This document shows, one piece after another, positions 8,801-16,529 of a stretch of 64,000 nucleotides of DNA (position 1 is its first letter; the number at the start of each line of letters is the position of its first letter). Both the position numbers and the translations under genes were made by a program. The notes beneath the pieces are model-generated. The model saw only the letters and a list, made by a program, of their open reading frames with translations, made no database searches and was not told the DNA's origin. The DNA is taken from the NCBI GenBank assembly GCA_938743325.2, contig OW568878.1, forward strand, positions 496,001-560,000. The letters are read 5' to 3'. The stretch comes from Pycnococcus provasolii (lineage: Eukaryota > Chlorophyta > Pseudoscourfieldiophyceae > Pseudoscourfieldiales > Pycnococcaceae).

Positions 8801-10348
8801 ATCGACGACGTCGAGTGGCGCTTTGTTTCTAATCGCATAGTACAGAGGCAGACGGCCGTACTTACCTTCCTGGCACTTCGCGCCGTCGGGGTAAGCCGCG
8901 AGCAGGCGATCGACGACGTCGAGCGGCGCGTTGTTTGTAATCGCAATTTGCAGAGGCAGTCTGCGGTTCTCATCCTTGCAATGGGCGCCGTCGGGGTAAG
9001 CCGCGAGCAGGCGATCGACGACTTCGAGCGGCGCTTTGCCTCTCACCGCCACGTGCAGAGGCAGTCCGCCGTACTTATCCTCGCACTTCGCGCCGTCGGG
9101 GTAAGCCGCGAGCAGGCGATCGACGACGTCGAGCGGCGAGTTGTTTGTAATCGCATAGTGCAGAGGCAAATGACCGTCCTTATCCTCGCACTTGGCGCCG
9201 TCGGGGTGAGCCGCGAGCAGACGATCGAAGACGAGCGGCGATTTCTTATCAATCGCAATACGCAGAGGCAGACGGTCGTCCTCATCCTGGCACTTCGCGC
9301 CGTCGGGGTGAGCTGCGAGCAGACGATCGATGATGTCGAGCGGCGACTTCATCTCAATCGCCCTGTGCAAAGGCAGACGGCCATTCTCATCTTGGCACTT
9401 CGCGCCGTCTGGATGAGCCGCGACCAGACGTTCGATGACGTCGAGCGGCACTTTGCTTGTAATCGCATTGTGCAGAGGCAGATGGCCGTCCTTATTCTGG
9501 CACAAGGCGCCGTCGGGATGAGCCGCGAGCAGGCGATCGATGACGTCGAGCGGCGCTCTGTATATAATCGCAATGTGCAGAGGCAGATGGCCGTCCTTAT
9601 CCTCGCACTTGGCGCCGTCGGGATTAGCCGCGACCAGACACTCGACGACTTCGAGCGGCACTTTGCTTGTAATCGCATTGTGCAGAGGCAGATGGCCGTC
9701 CTTATTCTGGCACAAGGCGCCGTCGGGATGAGCCGCGAGCAGGCGATCGACGACGTCGAGCGGCGCTCTGTATATAATCGCAATGTGCAGAGGCAGATGG
9801 CCGTCCTTATTCTGGCACTTCGCGCCGTCGGGATGAGCCGCGACCAGACACTCGACGACGTCGAGCGGCACTTTGCTTGTAATCGCATTGTGCAGAGGCA
9901 GATGGCCGTTCTTATCCTGGCACAAGGCGCCGTCGGGGTAAGCCGCGAGCAGGCGATCGACGACTTCGAGCGGCGCTTTGGATTGCAACGCATAGTGCAG
10001 AGGTAGATTGCCTTGATTATCCGTACACTTGGCGCCGTCGGGGTGAGCCACGAGCAGGCGATCGACGACGGCGAGCGGCGCTTTGGATTGCAACGCCATG
10101 TGCAGAGGCAGACGGCCGAAAGTATTCTTGCACTTAACGCCGTCGGGGTAAGCTGCAAGCAGACATTCTATGACACTAAGCGGCGCTTCGCAACTTGCTG
10201 CGTCGTGAATGAGAAGCACTTTCATAAAAACGTCCTTCTCCATCGCCAGTTCCGGATATGTCTGCACGGCTTCGATGACGTCGTCGTATCTCTTATTTTC
10301 AATACAATGACGCACATAGTAGACGCCCGGATCGGATTCCACGACCAT
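5870..10348 (-). CDS. Ankyrin repeat - protein kinase - TIR domain fusion protein
   Basis: The 1492-residue protein has four recognisable parts. Residues 54-685 hold about 18 ankyrin-like repeats of 35 residues (consensus APLDVVDRLLAAHPDG, then CQDKNGHLPLHYAI). Residues about 700-1005 form a protein kinase domain: Lys728 in VALK, catalytic loop HSDLKPLN at 854-861, metal-binding DLD at 873-875 instead of DFG, PPE at 895-897, DLWSFG after it. Residues about 1025-1160 form a TIR domain: GLFVSHY box at 1026-1032, IWLDVD strand, and FCKLEL with Glu1100 where NAD-cleaving TIRs carry the catalytic Glu. A further alpha/beta region (about 1203-1330) and an Ala-rich coiled coil (about 1355-1445) follow. 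I infer a cytosolic sensor or immune-type signalling protein; partner and ligand are unknown. Its last 229 codons lie in the inverted repeat. Confidence 0.85.
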   Translation of the reverse strand: MVVESDPGVYYVRHCIENKRYDDVIEAVQTYPELAMEKDVFMKVLLIHDAASCEAPLSVIECLLAAYPDGVKCKNTFGRLPLHMALQSKAPLAVVDRLLVAHPDGAKCTDNQGNLPLHYALQSKAPLEVVDRLLAAYPDGALCQDKNGHLPLHNAITSKVPLDVVECLVAAHPDGAKCQNKDGHLPLHIAIIYRAPLDVVDRLLAAHPDGALCQNKDGHLPLHNAITSKVPLEVVECLVAANPDGAKCEDKDGHLPLHIAIIYRAPLDVIDRLLAAHPDGALCQNKDGHLPLHNAITSKVPLDVIERLVAAHPDGAKCQDENGRLPLHRAIEMKSPLDIIDRLLAAHPDGAKCQDEDDRLPLRIAIDKKSPLVFDRLLAAHPDGAKCEDKDGHLPLHYAITNNSPLDVVDRLLAAYPDGAKCEDKYGGLPLHVAVRGKAPLEVVDRLLAAYPDGAHCKDENRRLPLQIAITNNAPLDVVDRLLAAYPDGAKCQEGKYGRLPLYYAIRNKAPLDVVDRLLAAYPDGAMCQDKNGRLPLYYAIEYNTAPLDVVDRLLAAHPDGAKCQDENGDLPLHVAVRGKAPLDVIDRLLAAYPDGAKCQGKIGDFPLHKALSNDAPLEVVESLLRACPDSAKCQDENSCLPLHYAITNKAPLDVVECLAAACPDSTTTKNNSGLSPIDMVIGQGAKGHNTLAILKAARHFLGRYELHAGVPAHRSRTCVVIFAVDHHEGTSTPVALKFMRDRGHFDREFTFRQRHALDTKYILNVLRSHTSFEIDPSSSSSSSFTSSVQKYLAHHIDDASSITCCLVLPRADQGLHAALAHEHFAGTDILKVRQVATEVAMALQHVHEQGFIHSDLKPLNIMQCGNRYLLIDLDCACQIGCAFGSKQPSTGYCPPEMARAIRANKDIKSYLASPAYDLWSFGVLLFLLYSGQTLFHVELNDDIAQSVQLDTLATSWNETMLEKMLPSPPFVDDIRAEALVDLIRWLLRADASERPPSMIDALRHSFFQEDVSKGIRGVYGSESPGLFVSHYQEGGGGVSARELKASLVAEQPWLERHIWLDVDAKQISEDAMKEGVRKHRHFLLLLTEGYFKRWFCKLELRTAFDSGRKLVLVHETSPERGGYASFGSYIDELKEQMQDNGLYADFPEAKDWIFGVDSIPLYHDAMLDAVSLTRILARMDLAPPPSNASLLAAALRVPEGARLTMLASSSAMPQAKTAVADMRRVCRKLVCTFSADDKSSHLVVVFVTQDALDELSDLVASLRSQEGRRVIALCQVDERKGYDGVQHHMLSADERWQGVEPLRWVVYNDFRVASLTHILEALADEAHRVGIFHASPPQLEYGDIDVDDGKSFEDASTRLEYVETEKHVTAALASAEARAVAAEAAAAEATARAMAAEASARFEHFEAEKRIEDAETAMAAAAEARITLMQESLKRKERTLRILETQLARGTRMLASRSEWNDPNYNPNHPSMVGEQHMYLPRLNTSRYGRR
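8293..10189 (-). repeat. 105-bp tandem repeats encoding ankyrin-like units
   Basis: About 18 tandem units of 105 bp (35 residues; two units carry one extra residue and one lacks one) make up the N-terminal half of the kinase-TIR gene. Units 3 to 8 alternate in pairs: units 3, 5 and 7 end LPLHNAITSK, units 4 and 6 end LPLHIAIIYR, giving a 210-bp higher-order period. Such near-identity points to recent expansion by unequal exchange. The unit is two residues longer than the usual 33-residue ankyrin repeat. Confidence 0.85.
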
Positions 10349-10707
10349 GAGCTCTCACCACCGTCCAGTCAGCCAAACAGAAGTCGCCAAGATAACACGC
10401 CAACCCAACACGTGCTCGACAATTCAGCCGCGAGCCGAATGCCAAACCAACCAACCAAACCAAACCAAACCAAACCGGCCGCAGGTACCTGGCCGGAAAC
10501 TTAAGGCGCGCACACACGTATATCCACTTCTCAAAGTTTCACCAGACAAGCACGAGCAGACCGCTTAAGCTTCGTGATGGCGGAGCATGTACCAGTACTT
10601 CTGTGGCGGGACTGCGCGTGCGGGACGTGAGTGTGAGAGGGTTGTGTGAGAGTGTCTGTGAGAGGGTACCATAAGGGGTTAGGGGTTAGAAGTCGTAAGT
10701 TTTGTTT
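10349..10707. other. Promoter-side spacer of the ANK-kinase-TIR gene
   Basis: No gene is supported here. The stretch includes a low-complexity CCAAC/CCAAAC tract at about 10438-10480 and a telomere-like GGGGTTAGGGGTTAG at 10676-10690 close to where homology to the kinase gene resumes on the plus strand. Short ORFs reading through the CCAAAC tract are low-complexity and not credible. Confidence 0.5.
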
Positions 10708-11637
10708 TTCACCCTGATGCACTTACGGCGAAGAACAGGGATACCCAAACTTTGATTGACATCGCCATCGGCCAAGGCGCAAAAGGCCACAACACGCTTG
10801 CTATTCTTAAAGCAGCGCGACACTTCCTTAAGCGCTACGAGCTTCATGCCGGCGTACCTGCACATCGCATTCGCACGTGCGTGATCATCTTTGCCGTCGA
10901 GCACCACGAAGGAGCGTCGATTCCCTTCGCTCTTAAGTAAATTCATGCGATCACAAGAAGGCCGCCGCGTGATTGCCCTTTGCCAGGTGGACGAGCGCAA
11001 AGGCTACGACGGCGTGCAACACCACATGCTATCTGCAGATGAGCGTTGGCAAGGCGTGGAACCGTTGCGATGGGTGGTGTACAACGACTTTCGCGTTGCA
11101 TCGCTCACGCACATTCTCGAAGCGCTTGCAGATGAGGCGCATCGTGTGGGTATCTTCCACGCATCTCCTCCGCAGCTAGAGTACGGTGACATTGACGTTG
11201 ATGATGGCAAATCATTCGAAGATGCTTCTACACGCCTTGAGTATGTCGAGACCGAGAAGCATGCGGCTGCGGCTTTAGCAACGGCCGAGGCGAGGGCTGT
11301 GGCTGCAGAAGCGGCTGCAGCCGAGGCCACGGCGAGAGCTATGGCCGCGGAGGCTTCTGCACGCTTTGAGCACTTCGAAGCCGAGAAGAGGATTGATGAC
11401 GCGGAGACGGCTATGGCTGCTGCGGCCGAGGCGAGGATTACATTGATGCAGGAATCGCTCAAGAGGAAGGAGCGTACGCTTCGCATCCTCGAGACTCAGC
11501 TTGCTCGTGGCACGCGCATGCTCGCGAGTCGCTCGGAGTGGAATGATCCTAATTATAATCCCAATCATCCATCCATGGTAGGGGAACAACATATGTACCT
11601 CCCACGTCTCAATACGAGTCGATACGGTCGCCGCTAA
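10708..11637 (+). pseudogene. Decayed partial copy of the ANK-kinase-TIR gene
   Basis: The plus strand reads a diverged copy of the region joining the last ankyrin unit to the kinase (10708-10940; IGQGAKGHNTLAILKAARHF is shared, and I count 10 differences in 62 residues), hits a stop at 10938-10940, and then continues at 10946 in another frame with a nearly identical copy of residues 1264-1492. Kinase and TIR domains (about 1.56 kb of the parent) are missing. The open frame 10891-11637 could give a 248-residue protein of the C-terminal alpha/beta region plus coiled coil, but its first residues are out of frame with the parent. I treat it as a pseudogene made of two parts of different age. Confidence 0.8.
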
Positions 11638-11910
11638 GAACGCCTTCTCCCAAATTGTATTTTTTGTAACAAATAGAGTTTAGCCAAGCCTTGAAGCCCG
11701 GGCAACTAAAACCATCAAACCAAGCCCGTGCACTTGTCACTTTCACAGAACTCGTTGGTAGTGGTGCTTGGTATGCTTCGCCATCACTTGCAATCTTGCT
11801 ATTAAGGTGAAATTTGGCTCGCACGCTCGCTCCGTCGCCATGTTTTTGTTTTTAGCAATTCAGCCTTCATGTTATTGTGTCAACGCGACATCATCTTGTG
11901 CAAATAGTGC

Positions 11911-11918
11911 AAAAAAAA
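11911..11918 (-). terminator. Probable Pol III terminator, second tRNA-Cys copy
   Basis: The A8 run on the plus strand is the T8 run on the minus strand, 20 nt past the 5' half of the second permuted tRNA-Cys. It is identical to 5589-5596 through the inverted repeat. Confidence 0.5.
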
Positions 11919-11937
11919 TAAGCGAAAGCAAGAGGCG

Positions 11938-12159
11938 TTGCAATCGTATGCTCTACCACTGAGCTCTAAAAATAAAAAGTGAAGATTAGAGGTTGCCTTG
12001 CGACTTTGGCGTAAAGAAGAGAAATGAGCGTAAAAACTTACACCGCCGCGAGCGGGTTAAAAAAGTTCGTGTCGGAGTTCGAGACGTTCATCTCGTGTAT
12101 TTTGTTCCAATCCATCGTAATACAGCGACGGGCCGGAATTGAACCAGCGACCACACGAT
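11938..12159 (-). tRNA. trnC-GCA: Second copy of the permuted, intron-bearing tRNA-Cys(GCA)
   Basis: This is the inverted-repeat copy of the gene at 5348-5569 and I see no base difference over the tRNA, spacer or insert. Minus-strand order: 3' half 12159-12124, spacer, acceptor strand and T8 12049-12042, insert 12041-11966, D arm to position 37 at 11965-11938. Because both copies are intact they give no independent test of structure, but their conservation agrees with function or recent conversion. Confidence 0.72.
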
Positions 12160-12328
12160 AGTGGGCGATAACCTAATAGCGCTGAGGTACACAAGTAAAC
12201 AATTAAATCGCAATGTCATTCTCCCGACTCCCGAGCTCGCGATTTCGACCGTCCAGTATCGTTATAGTATCGTTATCGTTATCCGATCCTCGACGATCCC
12301 AACACACTCACACACACTCCCCCTAGCA

Positions 12329-12673
12329 ATGGCTCTCCGCACCTCACACTCTCTCAAGCTCAACAACACCACCGCACCTCGCCGCAACACGCACAAAATA
12401 GGCCGCACCAACGTCCGAGCCATGGCGGCGTCGCAGGACGAACTCAAAAAGCTTGTCGGATACAAGGCTGTCGACGACCACGTCAAGTCCGGCATGACGG
12501 TGGGACTCGGAACCGGCTCCACGGCGGCGTTCGCTGTCGAGCGCGTCGGACAGCTTCTTAAGGATGGCACGCTGAAGGACATCAGGAGAAACCCTACACG
12601 GGATACGCCGAACAGCCAAAACCCCCAACTAGGGAGGTATCAGGAAGTGGTCTCCCGACGCAGCGGGCAGTAA
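12329..12673 (+). pseudogene. Truncated copy of ribose-5-phosphate isomerase
   Basis: Residues 1-85 are identical to plastid RPI (transit peptide plus the GLGTGSTA motif), then after TLKDI at 12584 the frame runs into unrelated sequence and stops at 12673 with 29 non-homologous residues. The DGADEVD and KGGGGALLREK motifs are missing, so the product cannot be an isomerase. The promoter is copied as well, so a short transcript with an intact transit peptide could still be made. Confidence 0.9.
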
Positions 12674-13040
12674 AACGATGCCGCGCTTGTCCAACTCCTC
12701 CTCCCATGTATCCGTTGTGAATTTTGAATCCGCATCTGCACGAATCATACGCGTCTCATGACCATGTGCATTGCAAAAGGCCAGAACATGCAACATTGCC
12801 TGCACGGTCGTTTTGTTGTCCTTCATAGGAACATGCACCCGCATCTCAGTGACACGGCAGATGGAGCGAAGTAAGCATCGAAACCCATAGATCGTTGGCG
12901 CATTGTAGAGCCTAATGCCGATATGCAGTTTTTCCCTAGGATCTGTCGGCGGAATTGCATCAAAAGCTAAGAAGGTCGTACGTGCGCCACGTTTCTTTTG
13001 CTTCACCACCGCGCACCACCTTAGGTTTGCCTTGGCGCCG
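12585..13040 (-). mobile_element. Integrase-core fragment of a retroelement (Copia-like)
   Basis: The minus strand encodes about 135 residues resembling a retroviral-type integrase core. AFDAIPPTDP supplies a first candidate Asp, MIRADADSKFTTDTWEEEL has the spacing and setting of the second Asp (compare R-x-D-x-G-x-E-F-x-S in Copia elements), and KRGIVLLPAASGDH follows as in the LLPAAS/PYSPQQN turn. No reverse transcriptase, RNase H or LTR is visible next to it. The fragment starts exactly where the RPI copy breaks off, so it marks, and may have caused, the breakpoint. The longest ORF in it is 13009-12629. Confidence 0.55.
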
Positions 13041-13083
13041 GTAAATCACTTGTGGTAAATCAGTAAATCCATGCCGGCAACGC

Positions 13084-13310
13084 GCAACCGCCGCGCCGCC
13101 GACGCGTGGCGCGTGGAAGAGGACGGGTACTTATTCTCCCCGGGGGACATACATGGAGAAGACGTGCGTGGACGCCATGACAACTCCTTCGTCTACTATC
13201 GGAAAAATCACGAAAACCGGACCGGTAATGTGGTGGTTATTACAGGAGAATAAAACAATTCGCAAGAAAAAAAGGGACCGGGATCCCCACAAGCTGACAA
13301 GGTCCCCCCA
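13084..13310. repeat. Dispersed repeat, copy B
   Basis: Homologous to 2774-2962, sharing the CTCCCCGGGGGACATACATGG block, CGTGCGTGGACGCCATG and the final ACCGGGATCCC. Copy B retains a 60-codon plus-strand ORF (13071-13253, including EEDGYLFSPGDIHGEDVRGR) that is shifted in copy A. It directly follows the integrase-like fragment, which supports a retroelement origin for the repeat. Confidence 0.6.
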
Positions 13311-13411
13311 GTTCGCAGCGCGCCTAAAACCCTGAACTGCACCCCTGTGTGTGTGTGTGTGTGGCTGGATCGGATCAGGCCCTCCAAACCTTGTCGCGTC
13401 ATCAGCCTTTC

Positions 13412-14299
13412 ATGTCGTCCTCCTCCTTGTGTTTCTTGCGCGGCGGCAACGGCAGTGCCATTGCGCGTGCCGCCCTCTTTACCATGACCTCAGGGTTCGG
13501 CTCTCCTCAGCTCATCTCGAAATCTGTTTTTGCACCTGTCGCACTCCAGAGCAGCTTCTTTAGTTTTAAAAAACTTCAAACTTCTAGTTATCATACTATC
13601 AATGGCTTGTCTTTCTCGCCTTTTATTAGGTCGTTTGCTGCAGCTGCTGGTGAGGAGCCTGAGGGAGAATCTGAGGAAGCCACCAACGCCACCAGTGAAC
13701 CACCAATCAAGCGCGTCGCGCTCTACGTGCGCACGCCGCTTCACATGGACGCGCAGGATCTGACGGACCTCTTCACTCCGTACGGCAAGGTGACCCGCCC
13801 GCGCATCATGTACACGCGCAATGGCGAACACCGTGGGTACGGCTTCGTGGAGATGTTTCCTGGTGACGCTCAGACGGCGATCGACGCTTTGAATGGTACG
13901 CAACTTGAGGACGGCTCTGAGGTTTTTGTGGCGGAGGCTAGATATTCAGACAAGGCCAAGGGACCGAAGAAGAACACCACCGCGTTCATCGGGAATCTAA
14001 GCAAGCAGACAACAGAAAATCAGCTTCGCTCTGTTTTCGAGGAGTACGGTGAAGTGCTGGAGGTGCGTTTGATTCGCGACACCGAGACCGGCGTGAGTCG
14101 CGGCTTCGCCTTCGTGAAGCTGAGCAGCGTGGACGCGATGGATGCGGCGATTGAGGGCATTCACGGCATGACGCTCGAGGGTCGAGAGATGCAGTGCAAT
14201 AAGAGTCGCCAGAGTCGCCAGAGTGGTGGCGATCGTGGCGGCGGCGGCGGAGGCGGTGGTGGTGCCGACACGATGACGTACGAGTCACGTGTAGAGTAA
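13412..14299 (+). CDS. Two-RRM RNA-binding protein, probably organelle-targeted
   Basis: From the Met at 13412 (MSSSSLCFL) the protein has 295 residues; the frame is open to an earlier Met at 13349 that lies in a (GT)n tract and is unlikely. An N-terminal region rich in Ser, Phe and basic residues looks like a plastid or mitochondrial presequence. Two RRMs follow: the first with RNP2-like ALYVRTPL and RNP1 RGYGFVEM, the second with AFIGNLS and RGFAFVKL. The C-terminus is a Ser/Arg then poly-Gly tail. The arrangement resembles plastid ribonucleoproteins of the cp31 type. An AT-rich stretch at 13550-13630 could be a retained intron within the frame, so the N-terminal part is uncertain. Confidence 0.75.
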   Translation: MSSSSLCFLRGGNGSAIARAALFTMTSGFGSPQLISKSVFAPVALQSSFFSFKKLQTSSYHTINGLSFSPFIRSFAAAAGEEPEGESEEATNATSEPPIKRVALYVRTPLHMDAQDLTDLFTPYGKVTRPRIMYTRNGEHRGYGFVEMFPGDAQTAIDALNGTQLEDGSEVFVAEARYSDKAKGPKKNTTAFIGNLSKQTTENQLRSVFEEYGEVLEVRLIRDTETGVSRGFAFVKLSSVDAMDAAIEGIHGMTLEGREMQCNKSRQSRQSGGDRGGGGGGGGGADTMTYESRVE

Positions 14300-14393
14300 C
14301 AATACAAAAGCTAACGTGTCATATATGCGTCAGTAACACAAAAACAAAAACCACCAAAAACAAGCAACAAGTAGTAAGCTTAGATCATACCTA

Positions 14394-16529
14394 CTACATA
14401 TCCGCGAACAGGCGGAGCAAACGCGCGACCATCATGAGCTGCATCTCGATATTGTCGCATGTCATCTTCGCACGTTTCAGCGCGAGCTTCTGGCCGTCAG
14501 TCAGAGACTCGACGATCATCTTGCCGTCGTCGTCGTCATCCACGATCGACATGCTCGTGTCGGTGACATGGCGCAGGCGCTGAATAAGGTGCGACGCCAT
14601 CGTATGTAATTGCGCCGTGAAATGACGCTGCTGAGTTTCGAAATCGTAACGCCAGGCGTTCGGATCCCGCAGTTGCTGCACATTATCAGGGACAATCTCC
14701 TGGCACTGCACCCAACCTTCGCGCAGGAGCTGGTACATCACCTGGTTCACCTCGCCTTCACACACAAGAACGCGATCTGCGATCATCTTCGAGTTGAAGA
14801 TTCCCATCTCGGTGAGGATGCGGTAACACCGCAACGCGAGTTCCCCAAAGCGGCTTTTGATCATAGCCTCAAGTTCATGACTCTGCAAAATGTGGATTGC
14901 ACGCTTCGTCGAAACGCAGTATTGCGGACCCGTAGGGCCTTCGTCACCAGGTCGCACGATCTGCAGCGGATGCCGAGACATCTCCTGCAGCTGCTGCTCG
15001 ATGTCGCTTGGTGGGTTTGGGTACGTCTCCCTTTCCTTCGAGGTGCGGCCACTGCCCGCATCAACACCAGCACCAGCACCAGCACCACCTGCTGACGCCG
15101 CAGAAATTGTCGTGGGAAGTCCAGTCCGTTTTGCCACCTGACTCGCCTTGTGCCGGTGCTGTCTCGTCAACTCCGCCGCGTCGTGACCTCCTAGCTGTAT
15201 CGTCTGGTCCTCCGCCTGTGGCGGGAAATTTTCATTTGATCGATGCGCGCAAAGTAACGTCGCCACCGCCGCTGCCGCGTGATGTCCGTAGATGTTTTGT
15301 ACGTTCGATGCGATTTCCGCGTGGCGCATGCGGCGCAAAAACTCGTCGTGGTTGACACGCCAGCGCACAAGGTGCTTTCGAACAGCCACCTTCGAGGAAG
15401 GGCCTGCGGCGGCATCACCACGAGACGCCTTGTTGGCGGGCTCGTCAGCCGCTTCCTCGTCGTCGTCATCGTCCACGACAGCTCGTACGCGCTTACGCCC
15501 ACTTCTTGTTTGTTCTTCTGCGAGTGATGGATCGTCCGCAGGTGTGTTGCCGTCGCCCAACAAAGGTCCAGACTCGAGTTCTGGTGGAAGCAGGAAGCGC
15601 ACCTGCTGGTACTTTTCCATGAGGTTCGGCATGTTCGGCCCATCGTCAAATGTCTGGAGATGCTCCTCTGCAAAGATCTTCGAGCCCGACCGCGGCCCAC
15701 CGCCGCTGCCGCTTTTAGGTTCCCTTTTCGGCATGTCCGCCGCAGGCGTCCCTCTGCCCGGCGCGCGCTCGACGAAGCGCGCCTCCACCATCGCACGGAA
15801 CACGTAGAGTACGTCGTCCGTGCGGTTGCACTGCTGTCCTTTCACCGCAATTTGTCGCAGCTCTCCCGCCACCTTGGTCGCGAGTCGGGCGTATGACAGC
15901 CTTCCGTGTTCGATGAGGATGCGTACGATGAGTTCCGCGAGCGACCCCATTTCGTCGCGTGCGTGCATGAGAAATGCGGGGTAGCTGAGTCGCTGGCAGA
16001 CCCTGTGTGCGCTGCACGCGTACGCGTACGTCACGATGGAAGAGGAGGTTGCTGCCGACTTTCCCTTTGCTGATGCTGAGAGAGCTTCACTCTGCTGGTT
16101 TGTCGTCCGCGCGACTCTTCGTTCGACGCAGTACACGCAGTTGTGTTGAATGAGCAGTTCGACTGATGCGCGTACCACTTCGAGTGATAAGCTCGGAATG
16201 CTGGAAATTCGCGGCGACCTGCTTCTTGCTGCGGCGTCTAGGTTGACAGCGGCGTGTAGGTCGTGCATGTTCAGCGTTCCTCTCTTGAGGAGTGCTCGAG
16301 CTATGAGTGTAACGACATCACCGAACCTTTCTTCGAGAAGTTCACCAGCCAATGTAACACACGATGATTCGAGTGTGTCGAAGCATGGCGCGGTGGGACC
16401 AACATCCTCTGAATCGGCAGCACTGGTCTCGCCACCAGCAGCACCTCCAGCAGCACGACGACCCGCACGACGACGACCCGCACCACCACCACCACGACCA
16501 CCACGACCTCCACCACGCCCTCGTGCCAT
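14394..16529 (-). CDS. RPC3: DNA-directed RNA polymerase III subunit RPC3 (RPC82 family)
   Basis: The 711-residue protein matches the RPC3/RPC82/POLR3C family by order of its winged-helix segments: an N-terminal one around TLAGELLEERFGDVVTLIAR, the middle part around LSYPAFLMHARDEMGSLAEL, and the C-terminal one around RILTEMGIFNSKMIADRVLV followed by VNQVMYQLLREGWVQ. A Glu-Leu-rich end forms the terminal coiled coil. RPC3 forms the initiation subcomplex with RPC6 and RPC7 and acts in nuclear Pol III transcription. The N-terminal 35 residues are an added Arg/Gly-rich tract. A divergent promoter of about 195 bp is shared with the RCC1-like gene. Confidence 0.85.
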   Translation of the reverse strand: MARGRGGGRGGRGGGGAGRRRAGRRAAGGAAGGETSAADSEDVGPTAPCFDTLESSCVTLAGELLEERFGDVVTLIARALLKRGTLNMHDLHAAVNLDAAARSRSPRISSIPSLSLEVVRASVELLIQHNCVYCVERRVARTTNQQSEALSASAKGKSAATSSSIVTYAYACSAHRVCQRLSYPAFLMHARDEMGSLAELIVRILIEHGRLSYARLATKVAGELRQIAVKGQQCNRTDDVLYVFRAMVEARFVERAPGRGTPAADMPKREPKSGSGGGPRSGSKIFAEEHLQTFDDGPNMPNLMEKYQQVRFLLPPELESGPLLGDGNTPADDPSLAEEQTRSGRKRVRAVVDDDDDEEAADEPANKASRGDAAAGPSSKVAVRKHLVRWRVNHDEFLRRMRHAEIASNVQNIYGHHAAAAVATLLCAHRSNENFPPQAEDQTIQLGGHDAAELTRQHRHKASQVAKRTGLPTTISAASAGGAGAGAGVDAGSGRTSKERETYPNPPSDIEQQLQEMSRHPLQIVRPGDEGPTGPQYCVSTKRAIHILQSHELEAMIKSRFGELALRCYRILTEMGIFNSKMIADRVLVCEGEVNQVMYQLLREGWVQCQEIVPDNVQQLRDPNAWRYDFETQQRHFTAQLHTMASHLIQRLRHVTDTSMSIVDDDDDGKMIVESLTDGQKLALKRAKMTCDNIEMQLMMVARLLRLFADM

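Larger units (their letters stand above)
10946..12584. repeat. 1.64-kb inverted repeat, right arm
   Basis: This is the reverse-complement partner of 4923-6561, base i matching base 17507-i. The inner edge falls at TGCGATC (10946) beside the decayed kinase-gene copy. The outer edge falls at ATCA (12584), after which sequence switches from RPI to an integrase-like retroelement fragment. Confidence 0.95.

Noticed and set aside
8081-10006. 641-codon plus-strand ORF antisense to the ankyrin array
   Set aside because: It is produced by the 105-bp repeat, which stays open in an antisense frame; its sequence is a repetitive translation of the same units and has no domain of its own.
8293-10189. CRISPR-like array
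   Set aside because: Periodic 105-bp units have no unique spacers; they encode protein repeats in one open frame in a eukaryotic genome.
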